Source: Comamonas sp. lk (GTDB lineage Bacteria > Pseudomonadota > Gammaproteobacteria > Burkholderiales > Burkholderiaceae_C). Taken from it: 52,653 nucleotides of DNA. Location of the stretch: contig CAMELV010000027.1 of NCBI GenBank assembly GCA_945925985.1, forward strand, positions 1 to 52,653. The letters are read 5' to 3'. Made by a program: the position numbers and the translations under genes. This document shows positions 24,176 to 32,937 of the stretch, piece after piece. Positions within the stretch are counted from its first letter, which is position 1. Every line of letters starts with the position of its first letter. The notes under the pieces are model-generated. The model saw only the letters and a program-made list of their open reading frames with translations, made no database searches and was not told the DNA's origin.

Positions 24176-25078
24176 CTATTTGTGGGCGCGGGCGTAACGC
24201 CGCTCCAGGGCCGAAAATAGCTGCGACAGGCTGAAGCAGATGACGAAATAAACCACGGCCACAAAGACGAACACCTCAAACACGCGTTGCGTGGTGACCT
24301 GCACGTCTTGCGCCATAAAGGTCAGCTCCTGGATCGACACCAAAGACACTAGAGAGGAGTCTTTGATCAACTGGATGAACTGGCCTGCCATCGGCGGTAG
24401 CACATTGCGCAGGGCTTGCGGCAAGATGATGAAGCGGGCGATGTCAAGCCTCGACATGCCCAGGCTGTTGCCGGCTTCAATTTGGGACTTGGGGACCGAC
24501 TCTATGCCGGCCCGCACAATTTCTGTGACGTAGGCGCCAGAGAAGACGGAGAGGCAAATCAGCCCCAGTAAAAAATTGTCGATCAGCTTGGGTGAGCCAA
24601 AAAACAGGCTGACCCACCACTGGCCGGTCTCTGAGAATTTGGCCACGCTGTCGGCCAGGGCCAGTTTGGGCATGACCTGGCTGGCTATAAAGAACACGAA
24701 GACGAACACAAAAACCACAGGCGGGATGTTGCGGATCAGCATCACATAACTGCCGCTGAGCAAGCGCAGAAAAAGCCGCTCGCTGTTTCTGGCCAATGCC
24801 ATTAGGGTACCGATCACGCCGGAGATCAGGATACCCCACACCGCGAGCCTGAGTGTGGTCAGGAAACCCTCGACGATGATGTTGGGGACCCAGCGCCCCG
24901 TTGCTGCATCCAGGCGAAAGACAAAGGGCCAGATCGTGCTCCAGTTCCAACGGTACTGAAACACTGAGCTGGCCCGCCACAGAATCAAGCCCACCAAAGC
25001 GAGAAGGCCGACCAACAGGACCCAGTCAAGCCAACCCCACGCCACAAAACGTGGCGGGCGTGGGCGGGACGTAGTCAT
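24176..25078 (-). CDS. Polar amino-acid ABC transporter permease
   Basis: 300 residues with an N-terminal span near residues 15-35, a long periplasmic insertion and four to five further spans. The EAA loop is GNSLGMSRLDIARFIILPQA. The extended N-terminal half resembles the larger of the two permeases in glutamate/general amino-acid importers. Its likely membrane partner is the permease encoded upstream at 31076-31894, on the far side of the sox genes. Confidence 0.92.
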   Translation of the reverse strand: MTTSRPRPPRFVAWGWLDWVLLVGLLALVGLILWRASSVFQYRWNWSTIWPFVFRLDAATGRWVPNIIVEGFLTTLRLAVWGILISGVIGTLMALARNSERLFLRLLSGSYVMLIRNIPPVVFVFVFVFFIASQVMPKLALADSVAKFSETGQWWVSLFFGSPKLIDNFLLGLICLSVFSGAYVTEIVRAGIESVPKSQIEAGNSLGMSRLDIARFIILPQALRNVLPPMAGQFIQLIKDSSLVSLVSIQELTFMAQDVQVTTQRVFEVFVFVAVVYFVICFSLSQLFSALERRYARAHK

Positions 25079-25114
25079 AGCTTTGTGGGTTGAAACAGTG
25101 CAATACGATCAGGT

Positions 25115-25921
25115 TCAGGGCACCATCGCTGCCCAGTCTTGCGTCTTGAACCAGTAGGTGTGGCGTTGCTTCAGAAAGTCTTTGTTCTTGCCGATCCAGT
25201 CGTTGAAGAAAGCCAGGCCCGCGGCGTTGCCCTTACGCACACCAAATCCCTCAACGTTGGTGGTGATGTTGTCGGCCACGGGCTTGAACAGGCGGTCCGG
25301 GTTTTTCAGGCTAAAGAAAGTGGGCTTAGGTTCGCTCGACACGGTGGCGTGGGCGTTGCCGTTAATCACTTCCTGGAACGCAATGGCATCGTCGTCAAAC
25401 TGACGGATCGTGGCCTTGGGGAATCTTTCCTCAATCAGCTTGCAAGGGGCTGCACCACGACGGCAGGTGAAGGTGACGTTAGCGTTGTTGTAGTCCTCGG
25501 GCCACTTGAACTTGGCTGCAAGTTGCTTGGAGGCCGCTACACCTTGACCGGAGGTCGAGTAGGGGTCGGTGAAATCAATTTGCTCCTGGCGTGCTGGCGT
25601 GATGGACATGCTGCCGATGATGGCGTCGAACTTGCCCGCAATCAGCGAAGGGATGATGCCGTCCCAGGCTGTGGGAACCAACTCGAGCTGGACGCCCATG
25701 TCCTTGGCCAACTTGTTCATGACGTCAATCTCGAAACCGACCCACTGACCCTGCTTGTCTCGCATGGCCCAAGGCACAAAGCTGCTGAAACCTGCCTGCA
25801 GCTTGCCACGCTTCTTGATGGTGTCGACCAGGTTTTCCTGCTGGGCCAAGACCGGCTGAGCCGCCAGCATTGCCACCAGCAGCACGGCACCGGCTGCGAA
25901 GATTCGTCTGAAATTAGTCAT
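25115..25921 (-). CDS. Polar amino-acid ABC transporter substrate-binding protein
   Basis: 268 residues: a signal peptide (about 1-26, ending PVLAQ), then the family-3 binding fold (KLQAGFSSFVPWAM, GFEIDVMNKLAKDMG, IIGSMSITPARQEQIDFTDPY). The SITPAR segment supplies the Arg that binds the amino-acid carboxylate. An ATG preceded by CAGGAG gives a confident start. A sigma54-like promoter lies about 40 bp upstream (25961-25976). It probably captures the amino acid or N-methylated amino acid that feeds the sarcosine-oxidase-like enzyme next door. Confidence 0.93.
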   Translation of the reverse strand: MTNFRRIFAAGAVLLVAMLAAQPVLAQQENLVDTIKKRGKLQAGFSSFVPWAMRDKQGQWVGFEIDVMNKLAKDMGVQLELVPTAWDGIIPSLIAGKFDAIIGSMSITPARQEQIDFTDPYSTSGQGVAASKQLAAKFKWPEDYNNANVTFTCRRGAAPCKLIEERFPKATIRQFDDDAIAFQEVINGNAHATVSSEPKPTFFSLKNPDRLFKPVADNITTNVEGFGVRKGNAAGLAFFNDWIGKNKDFLKQRHTYWFKTQDWAAMVP

Positions 25922-25960
25922 GATTTGCTCCTGTTAAAAAGTGATTAGAAATTCTAGCTA

Positions 25961-25976
25961 TGCAAGGCTTGAGCCA
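25961..25976 (-). promoter_or_regulatory. Candidate sigma54 (-24/-12) promoter for the amino-acid binding-protein gene
   Basis: On the minus strand the sequence TGGCTCAAGCCTTGCA matches TGGCAC-N5-TTGCA with one mismatch, and the GG and GC doublets are correctly spaced. The predicted transcript start would be about 30 bp before the ATG. No sigma54 activator is encoded in the window, so a global one such as NtrC would be needed. Confidence 0.38.
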
Positions 25977-26122
25977 GCATTTTGCCAGCGGCAGCAGGTC
26001 CAAGGTAATTAAATGTCGACCCTAGACCGGCAACATGATCGCACCAAGCATGCAATTGCTGTGCAAGCCAATCGGTCTATTAATGGTTTGGGCATGAGAT
26101 CAGAAGTTGGTCTAATGAAAGT

Positions 26123-26578
26123 TCAGGTGGTCAAACCCTTGACCCGAGAAAAATAGTCCAGTATCAGTTCGCTGTAGCTGCCTTCGACGGCGATCTCATA
26201 ACCATGATGCTGCCTGATCAGCAGGGCCTTTTGCCCGAAGACCTCGGTGAAGGTGGCGCCAGCGGCGCCCACCGGCATGGCCCATGCATCAATGGGGCTG
26301 GCGATGGCGATCATCTGGTCGGCCTCAGGTCCGTCTATGCCAATGAACGCATAGGCGTCGGACACATTGATGATCAGGGTGTCAGGTGCACAGGGTGCCT
26401 CTGTCAGGTGCGCAAACAGCAAGGTCTCCTGCGCCAAGGTGGTGCGCACCAGCCAATGTTGGGGCGCAAGCCGGTAGACCAAACTTGCCGCCTCGAGCCT
26501 GTGCAGGATATCGTCGGGGTGACCTTTGAGGTCAAAAACCGCTGTCATGGCATGGGTCTGGAAGTTGGCTTGGTACAT
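26123..26578 (-). CDS. soxG: Sarcosine oxidase gamma subunit-like protein
   Basis: 151 residues, matching the small gamma subunit of heterotetrameric sarcosine oxidase, which has a GcvT-like fold and lines the cavity between the active sites. Landmarks are WLVRTTLAQ, VSDAYAFIGIDGPEA and the C-terminal YEIAVEGSYSELILDYF. ATG 26578 is chosen; the frame continues further upstream only by overlapping soxA. It lies 4 bp after the soxA stop and is the last of the four sox genes. Confidence 0.87.
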   Translation of the reverse strand: MYQANFQTHAMTAVFDLKGHPDDILHRLEAASLVYRLAPQHWLVRTTLAQETLLFAHLTEAPCAPDTLIINVSDAYAFIGIDGPEADQMIAIASPIDAWAMPVGAAGATFTEVFGQKALLIRQHHGYEIAVEGSYSELILDYFSRVKGLTT

Positions 26579-26582
26579 GGTC

Positions 26583-29528
26583 TCAACCCCGGAGGATGGC
26601 CCCCTTGGGGTCATAGAAGCAAGGGGCAGTGACAGTGGCGCGCACCACCTCATCTTTCATCCGGATGAAAACGGTCTCGCCGTGGCGTGCGCGACCGTTG
26701 GTCAGCAGGCCAAGCGCCACGCTGCGTTGTGCGACCACGCTCCAGACGCAGGCGCTGACAAAGCCCTCAGAGGCCTGCCGATTGCCTTGCGGGGTCATGG
26801 GCGCACCTTCCATCACCAGCCGCATAGGGTCTTCTGGCAACAGCCCAACCAACTCCCGGCGTGGTCGGCCGCTGGCGCGACGCAGCATCACCGCGCGTTT
26901 GCCCAGATAGTCCGCTTTGTTTTTAGACAGAATCCAGCCCATGCCCAAGTCGATGGGGTCGACAGTGCCGTCGACCTCGTGCCCCAGCGACAAAAACCCC
27001 TTTTCCACCCGCAGCACATGGTTGGCCTCGGAGCCAACGACGGTCAGACCCAGTGGCTTGCCGACCTCGATCATGGTCTCCCACAGCGTCAGGGCGTGTC
27101 GGCTTGGGACGTTGATTTCGTAGCTGAGCTCACCGGTGAAGCTCACCCGGGCCACGCGGCTTGGGATGCCAGCGACCTGCCCCAAGCGCAAGCCCATGAA
27201 GGGGAAGGCCGAGTTCTCGAGCGCGATGTCAGTACCCAAGGCCCCCAGCAGCTCTCGGGCTTGAGGGCCGCACAGCGTGATGTTGGACCAGGCAGTGGTC
27301 ACAGGCGTGATCCGGACCCGCCAATGGGGCCTTTCAATTTGTAGAAAGTGCTCCAGGTGACGGTAGACCTCATCGGCATTGCCGGTGGAGGTGAACATCA
27401 GGTAGTGATCGGGCCCCAACTTGAAGCTGACGCCATCGTCCAGAATCAGGCCGTCATCAGTCAGCATGATCGAATAGCGGCCCATGCTCGCATCCAGATT
27501 AGAAAAGTCGCTGGCGTAAACCATCTGCAACAGGCGGAGGGCGTCGGGTCCCTTGATCTCAAATTTACCCAGAGGGGAGCCGTCGTAGGCGGCCACCTTC
27601 TGCCGCACAGCGAGCGATTCCCGATTGACAGTGTCCTGAAAACTCTCGCCCGGTTGTGGGAAATAGCCAGGGCGACGCCAGCGTGCACCGGCTTCGTACA
27701 TGACGGCGCCGGCGGCCTGGTTCCAAGCTGTGATGGGGGTGTGGCGGTAAGGCAGAAATACACTGCCACCGCGCGCGCCGGCCAGCGCACCAAATTCAAT
27801 CGGCGAGTAGGGTGAGCGGAGGGTGGTGGTTCCTACCTTGTCCAGCGGCTGTCCTTGCGCCAAGGCGATGGCGCCAATGACATTGACGTTACCGGTTTTG
27901 CCCTGGTCAATGCCCATACCCGCTGTGGTGTAGCGTTTGACGTGCTCAACCGCACCGTAGCCTTCACGCAAGGACAAATGGATGTCGGCCACCGTCACGT
28001 CGTGCTGAAGGTCCACAAAGGCCTTGTCTGACGCGCGGGCCGGCTCGACATGCCACAAGGCTTGGGTCGATGGTGCCAAACCCGCTGGTGCTAACGGGAG
28101 TGCCGCCGGCTTGGCGACAAAGCCTTGATCGCGCGCGGCGGCCGTGCCGGCCGAGGCGCCGTCATGCAGTGCCGAAGGCAAGTCAAAACAGGCATTGGCG
28201 GCGCCAGCGCAGCGCGAGGCCTGGTGGGCTTCAGCTGCAACAAAGGCCGACAGACCCTCGTCGTACCGTAACTTGCCGCGCGACTGGGAAAAAAGATCGA
28301 GCAGGGGGTTCCAACCGCCAGAGACGGCCAGCAAATCACAGTCGAGCAGCCGGCTGTCGTGCCCCTGGAGGGTGCGGACCCTTACTCCCTTCAGCTGACG
28401 CCGCCCCGATGTTGAGGCGACCACGTGGCCGGACAAAATCTCGACGCCTGGCACCAGCGCTGCGGCGTCTGCGGGGACCACCGGTCGCACATCGACGATC
28501 GCTGTCACCTTTATCCCTGCGGCCATCATGTCGGCTGCTGCCTCATAGGCAGAACTGTTGTTGGTGAACAGGACGGCGCGACTGCCGGGCAGCACGGCGT
28601 AGCGGTTGATATAGCCCTGTACCGCCGACGCCAACATGACGCCTGGCCGGTCGTTGTCATGAAACACCAGCGGGCGCTCGATGGCCCCGCTTGCAATGAC
28701 CACCTGGCCGGCGCGCACCCGCCAGGTGCGTTGAAAGATGCCAGGCTTGGTCGGGTTGCGCTCGGTTACGATGACCAGGTTGCCTTCGCGGTAAGCCCAA
28801 GCGGTGGCGCTTGCAAGCCGGGTGACCAGCGGCATGGCATCGAGCTCAGCCGTGGCACTGTTAACCCAGTCCAGCGCGGGTTGGTCATCAATGCGGTCAC
28901 GTCGTCTCAGCAGCGCGCCACCGGGCTCCTCGCCCTCATCAACCAGCAGGACCCGCGCGCCAGCCCTGCCAGCCACCAAGGCGGCCATCAAGCCCGCCGC
29001 ACCAGCGCCTACCACCAGAACGTCGCAGTGCCAATGGCGGGTTTCGTAGATGCCCGGTACCTGGTCGGCGACTGGCGCGTGCGCCAGACCGGCGACCCGG
29101 CGAATGTGCGGCTCATAGACGTGCCAGTTGGGCCACATGAAGGTCTTGTAATAAAACGAGGCCGGCAGCAGGCGGGCGAACCATTGGTTGATGGCCAGCA
29201 GGTCAAACTTCGCCGATGGCCAGCAATTGACCGAGCGCGCCTGCAGTCCATCGCGCAAGCGGACCGTGGTCAAGGCCTGGTTGCCGCTTTGTTGGTCCCC
29301 GAGCAACTCAACAAATGAGCTGGGTTCCTCGGTGCCTATGCCGGTAATGCCGCGAGGGCGGTGGTACTTGAAACTGCGGGCAGTGAGGCGCTCGCCATTG
29401 GCCAGCAAGGCCGAGGCCAGGGTGTCACCCTCAAAGCCGGAAAAAACTTGACCGTTAAAGGTAAATTTGATGGGCAGATCACGGCGAACGCGGCCCCCGG
29501 TTGGCAAGCGGAATCGGTTATCCGACAT
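26583..29528 (-). CDS. soxA: Sarcosine oxidase alpha subunit-like protein
   Basis: 981 residues, the normal size. An N-terminal 2Fe-2S-ferredoxin-like segment (residues about 15-100) is followed by an NAD/FAD-binding region with the dinucleotide motif VVGAGAAGLMAALVAG near 170-185, and a C-terminal aminomethyltransferase (GcvT) domain from about 600 onward that would transfer the methyl-derived C1 unit to tetrahydrofolate. It should form the NAD-binding subunit of an N-demethylating amine oxidase. It overlaps soxD by 11 bp. Substrates for such enzymes include sarcosine and dimethylglycine-like N-methyl amino acids; the true one is unknown here. Confidence 0.93.
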   Translation of the reverse strand: MSDNRFRLPTGGRVRRDLPIKFTFNGQVFSGFEGDTLASALLANGERLTARSFKYHRPRGITGIGTEEPSSFVELLGDQQSGNQALTTVRLRDGLQARSVNCWPSAKFDLLAINQWFARLLPASFYYKTFMWPNWHVYEPHIRRVAGLAHAPVADQVPGIYETRHWHCDVLVVGAGAAGLMAALVAGRAGARVLLVDEGEEPGGALLRRRDRIDDQPALDWVNSATAELDAMPLVTRLASATAWAYREGNLVIVTERNPTKPGIFQRTWRVRAGQVVIASGAIERPLVFHDNDRPGVMLASAVQGYINRYAVLPGSRAVLFTNNSSAYEAAADMMAAGIKVTAIVDVRPVVPADAAALVPGVEILSGHVVASTSGRRQLKGVRVRTLQGHDSRLLDCDLLAVSGGWNPLLDLFSQSRGKLRYDEGLSAFVAAEAHQASRCAGAANACFDLPSALHDGASAGTAAARDQGFVAKPAALPLAPAGLAPSTQALWHVEPARASDKAFVDLQHDVTVADIHLSLREGYGAVEHVKRYTTAGMGIDQGKTGNVNVIGAIALAQGQPLDKVGTTTLRSPYSPIEFGALAGARGGSVFLPYRHTPITAWNQAAGAVMYEAGARWRRPGYFPQPGESFQDTVNRESLAVRQKVAAYDGSPLGKFEIKGPDALRLLQMVYASDFSNLDASMGRYSIMLTDDGLILDDGVSFKLGPDHYLMFTSTGNADEVYRHLEHFLQIERPHWRVRITPVTTAWSNITLCGPQARELLGALGTDIALENSAFPFMGLRLGQVAGIPSRVARVSFTGELSYEINVPSRHALTLWETMIEVGKPLGLTVVGSEANHVLRVEKGFLSLGHEVDGTVDPIDLGMGWILSKNKADYLGKRAVMLRRASGRPRRELVGLLPEDPMRLVMEGAPMTPQGNRQASEGFVSACVWSVVAQRSVALGLLTNGRARHGETVFIRMKDEVVRATVTAPCFYDPKGAILRG

Positions 29529-29778
29529 GGTCAGGGGCCTGCTGAATTTGGTGCGTCACGGTGTTGCGCTCGATGGTGAACCACATGCCGCAGCCTCTGT
29601 TGTGCCACCACTTTTCCTGGACCCAGCCCATGGGGTTATTGGGCACGGTCAGGTAGTCCACCCAGGCGGCGTCTGTCAGGTGGGTGGCGTCTTCAGGCCG
29701 CGTACTTCGAGCCGGCCCGCCGTTGGTGAACTCGGTCTCATTGCGCGGTCCGCAGTGGGGGCAGTGAATCAGCAGCAT
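29518..29778 (-). CDS. soxD: Sarcosine oxidase delta subunit-like protein
   Basis: 86 residues. The zinc site of the delta subunit is present: C6 and C9 (CPHCG), a His near 59 and a Cys near 63 (WWHNRGCGMWF). The motif GWVQEKWWHNRGCG is typical of the family. It overlaps the soxA start by 11 bp and lies 36 bp after soxB. Confidence 0.93.
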   Translation of the reverse strand: MLLIHCPHCGPRNETEFTNGGPARSTRPEDATHLTDAAWVDYLTVPNNPMGWVQEKWWHNRGCGMWFTIERNTVTHQIQQAPDHVG

Positions 29779-29814
29779 GGCGGTGGCGGTGGTGGAGGCA
29801 GTGACAGTGGCCGG

Positions 29815-31065
29815 TTAGCGGGCCGCAGTCGTGCCCGACTCAAGCACGTAGTCCAGGTGCTTGAACCGGTCCAGTGAGAACGGCTCAATCAGGGGGTGCG
29901 GTTCGTCATGGGCAATCAGGTGGGCCAGCGTGTAGCCGCCGGCGGGTACTGCCTTGAACCCGCCCCACCAGCCCGCCGATACATAAAGGCCGGGAACAGC
30001 GGTCTTGGACACGATGGGGGACGCATCATGCGCAATGTCGAGCGTGCCACCCCACTGCCGCATCAGCTTGAGCCGCTTGAATGAGGGGAAGAGTTCGAGC
30101 ATGGCCGCCACGGCATCTTCAAAAACATGTTGCTTGATGTCGCGCCGGTAGGATTGGCCAGGGTCATTGGCGCCGCCAATGACCAGTTCGCCCCGGTCTG
30201 ATTGACTCAGGTAGACGCCGATGTCTGGGCAATTGACGATCACATCGATCAGGGGTTTAACCGGCTCTGACACAAAGGCGGTGAGGTTGAAGGTTTTTAC
30301 CGGCAAGCGCAGCCCAAGGGTCTCGGTCAGCGTCGTGGTGTGGCCGGAGACTGCCACCGCCACCTTTTTGGCTCTGACCGTGCCGCGCTCAGTCTCGACC
30401 CCGCAAATGCGACCGTCCGTGCCACGCAGCAGAGCCTGGACGGCCGTGTTCTGGTGAATTTCTACCCCTTGGTCGTCGGCTGAGCGGGCCAGACCCCATG
30501 CCACCGCATCATGGCGGCAGACAGCGGCATCGGTGTGCACCATGCCGGCCACGATCGGCAGCCGAGCGTCAGGCCCCCCGCCGGTCAGCGGCGGGACGCG
30601 GCGCCGCAGCTCGTCAACCGAGATGGGCTCATAGGTCGACCCGTGGTTGTGCATGTTGAACATGCGCCGACGGATCTCACGCAGTTTGGGGTAGGTCTGT
30701 ACCACGTCAATCATGCTGCGCTTGGAGTACATGAGGTTGAAGTTCAGCTCCCGCGTCAACTGCTCATACAGTGCCACTGATTTCACATAGAACGGAATGC
30801 TCTCATCCCGCAGGTAGTTGGAACGGATGGTGACGGTGTTTCGGGCAATGTTGCCGCCGCCCAGCCAGCCTTTCTCCAGCACAGCCACATCGGTGATGCC
30901 ATGCTCGCGGGCCAGGTAATGCGCTGTGGCCAGACCATGACCGCCGGCACCGATGATCAAGACCTCATAGTCTTTGCGAAGCGGTGGTTGGCGCCACGCC
31001 CGCTGCCAGTTCTGGTGGTGGGACAGCGCGTGGCGGGCCAGCGACAGCAAGGAGTAGCGTTGCAT
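29815..31065 (-). CDS. soxB: Sarcosine oxidase beta subunit-like FAD-dependent oxidoreductase
   Basis: 416 residues. The FAD-binding motif is IIGAGGHGLATAHYLA near residue 36, followed by LEKGWLGGGNIARNT. The segment CRHDAVAWGLA near residue 185 corresponds to the place where the beta subunit carries covalently bound FMN through a His. The subunit holds the amine-oxidising active site. It is the first of the four sox genes in transcription order and starts 10 bp after an amino-acid permease gene, so uptake and oxidation are co-expressed. Confidence 0.94.
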   Translation of the reverse strand: MQRYSLLSLARHALSHHQNWQRAWRQPPLRKDYEVLIIGAGGHGLATAHYLAREHGITDVAVLEKGWLGGGNIARNTVTIRSNYLRDESIPFYVKSVALYEQLTRELNFNLMYSKRSMIDVVQTYPKLREIRRRMFNMHNHGSTYEPISVDELRRRVPPLTGGGPDARLPIVAGMVHTDAAVCRHDAVAWGLARSADDQGVEIHQNTAVQALLRGTDGRICGVETERGTVRAKKVAVAVSGHTTTLTETLGLRLPVKTFNLTAFVSEPVKPLIDVIVNCPDIGVYLSQSDRGELVIGGANDPGQSYRRDIKQHVFEDAVAAMLELFPSFKRLKLMRQWGGTLDIAHDASPIVSKTAVPGLYVSAGWWGGFKAVPAGGYTLAHLIAHDEPHPLIEPFSLDRFKHLDYVLESGTTAAR

Positions 31066-31075
31066 GGGGCCTTGC

Positions 31076-31894
31076 TCAGCGGTAGCGGTAGCGCTTCTCC
31101 AGCCACAACACGCCCAGCGACAGGGTGATGGTGATCACCAGGTACATGCCTGCCACTGTCAGCCAGATCTCGAAGGCCATGAAAGTGTCCGAAATCACGG
31201 TGCGTGCTTGCGTGGTCAGGTCAAACACCGCAATCACACTGACGATGGCCGAGTGCTTGACGAGGTTCACCAGAATGCCGCCAAGGGGCGGTAGCATCAG
31301 CGGGACGGCCTGCGGGAGGATGATGTCGCGGTACAGGTCAAACGGCCCAAAACCCAGGCTTAAACCGGCTTCTCGCTGGCCCTTCTTGACCGCCACAATG
31401 GCACCCCGAATGATTTCCGCGACAAAAGAGCCCTCGTAAAACGCCAGACACAGGACGCCAGCCCATAGCCGCGGTATACCCAGCGTTGCGGCAATGATGA
31501 AGTAAAAAATCAGGACCTGCACCAGCAGCGGTGTGTTGCGAACCACTTCAATGTAAGTCCAGGCTATGGCACGCCCCACCACAGAGCGCGAGAGTCTGAG
31601 CAGGGCCGCCAGCAGGCCCACCAGCATGCAAATCAGACCTGCCTTCCAGGCGATGTCCAGGGTCACGAACATGCCTTTCATCAGGGGTCCCCAGATCAGC
31701 TCACCGTCGATCACGCGATAGATGTACTTGGGCACTTTCTCCCATTTCCACTGGTAGCCCATGCCTTGGGCGCCATGGACCACCAGCCAAAGCAGTGCAC
31801 CAGACAGCAGCAGGAATTGGACAAGTTCGAACGCTGGCGACCGGTACCATTTGACGGGACGTTGATTGGGTTGGCTAGGTTGTTTCATGCGCAA
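31076..31894 (-). CDS. Polar amino-acid ABC transporter permease
   Basis: 272 residues with an N-terminal span near 28-45, a short periplasmic section and further spans, including the EAA loop GLSLGFGPFDLYRDIILPQA. It is the first gene of the minus-strand block and is separated from the matching binding protein, second permease and ATPase by the four sox genes. The gene starts 98 bp from the divergent desaturase gene, so 31895-31992 should hold both promoters, although I could not identify clear hexamers. Confidence 0.9.
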   Translation of the reverse strand: MRMKQPSQPNQRPVKWYRSPAFELVQFLLLSGALLWLVVHGAQGMGYQWKWEKVPKYIYRVIDGELIWGPLMKGMFVTLDIAWKAGLICMLVGLLAALLRLSRSVVGRAIAWTYIEVVRNTPLLVQVLIFYFIIAATLGIPRLWAGVLCLAFYEGSFVAEIIRGAIVAVKKGQREAGLSLGFGPFDLYRDIILPQAVPLMLPPLGGILVNLVKHSAIVSVIAVFDLTTQARTVISDTFMAFEIWLTVAGMYLVITITLSLGVLWLEKRYRYR

Positions 31895-31992
31895 TTCAAA
31901 TTTGGGGGCAGCGAACCAAGGCTGCCGAGCGTCAGGCCATCGGCCATGAATGAACGGGCTGTGCGAAGATAAGCGGGACTGAAAAGGACAGG

Positions 31993-32937
31993 ATGAAGAC
32001 GATGACCCAGGCTGAAGACGACACTGCCATGGCTGCTCGACAAATTGTGAGCACCCTGGTGCCGCGTGAAACCATGAAACCTCTGATGGTGAAGTCCAAC
32101 GGCACTGCTGCTGTGCAATTGTTGGCCCACCTGCTGCTGATCGGCGGCTTGGCCTATTTGGTTGGCTCTGCCCAGGGTCATTGGCTGGTGTGGCCTGCCA
32201 TGTTCGCTTTGGGTGTCGTGCTCACCCATTTGTTTGCGCCGCAGCATGAATGCGCCCATTTCTCTGCCTTCAAGACGCGTCGGGTCAACGAAATCGTCGC
32301 CAGTGTCTGTGGCGCGATCATCTTTGTGCCTGAAATTCATTTTCGGTATGAACACACCAACCACCATAGTTACACCAATCTTGCCGGCAAGGACTCGCAG
32401 TACATACCCATGCCCAAGTCGATGTTTCATTATGGCTGGTACCTGAGCGGCCTGCCGTACTGGTGGAGCAGCTTGAGCGGTATCGCCAAGCGGTCTTTGA
32501 GCCAACTCTCTGAAGAAGAGCGCGGCTTTATACCGGTCGGTGAAGTTGGCACAGTCATTTGGGAAGCGCGGGCCCATGCTGTACTTTACCTGTCGCTCGC
32601 ACTGGCGATGGTGTTGGGCTGGTCGGCGCCTGTGTGGTACTGGCTGCTGCCGCTGCTGTTGGGACAGCCGGTGATGCGTTTTATCCGAATGACGGAGCAT
32701 GTCGGGCGACCCACCTTGCTCAACCTCTTGCAGAACACCCGCAGCACGCAGGTGGGTTGGGGCTGGCGGTTGATCGCCTGGAACATGAACTACCACTGCG
32801 AACATCACCTCGCGCCAACCATGCCCTACCATGCCTTGCCCAAATTGCACCGACTGGTGAGACACCACATCCCGGTGGGCCGTGGCTACCCAGCGGCGCA
32901 TCGCGAGATCTGGCGCCATGTCAGTCGCCCTGGATAA
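31993..32937 (+). CDS. Membrane fatty-acid-desaturase-family diiron enzyme
   Basis: 314 residues with two pairs of hydrophobic segments (about 38-75 and 195-225). The three His boxes of the family are complete: HECAH near residue 84, HTNHH near 120 and HCEHH near 272. These bind two irons that activate oxygen for desaturation or hydroxylation of an acyl or alkyl chain. The gene is alone on the plus strand between two minus-strand catabolic blocks. Its last 17 bp overlap the 3' end of the aminotransferase gene. The substrate may be a catabolite rather than a membrane lipid. Confidence 0.88.
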   Translation: MKTMTQAEDDTAMAARQIVSTLVPRETMKPLMVKSNGTAAVQLLAHLLLIGGLAYLVGSAQGHWLVWPAMFALGVVLTHLFAPQHECAHFSAFKTRRVNEIVASVCGAIIFVPEIHFRYEHTNHHSYTNLAGKDSQYIPMPKSMFHYGWYLSGLPYWWSSLSGIAKRSLSQLSEEERGFIPVGEVGTVIWEARAHAVLYLSLALAMVLGWSAPVWYWLLPLLLGQPVMRFIRMTEHVGRPTLLNLLQNTRSTQVGWGWRLIAWNMNYHCEHHLAPTMPYHALPKLHRLVRHHIPVGRGYPAAHREIWRHVSRPG

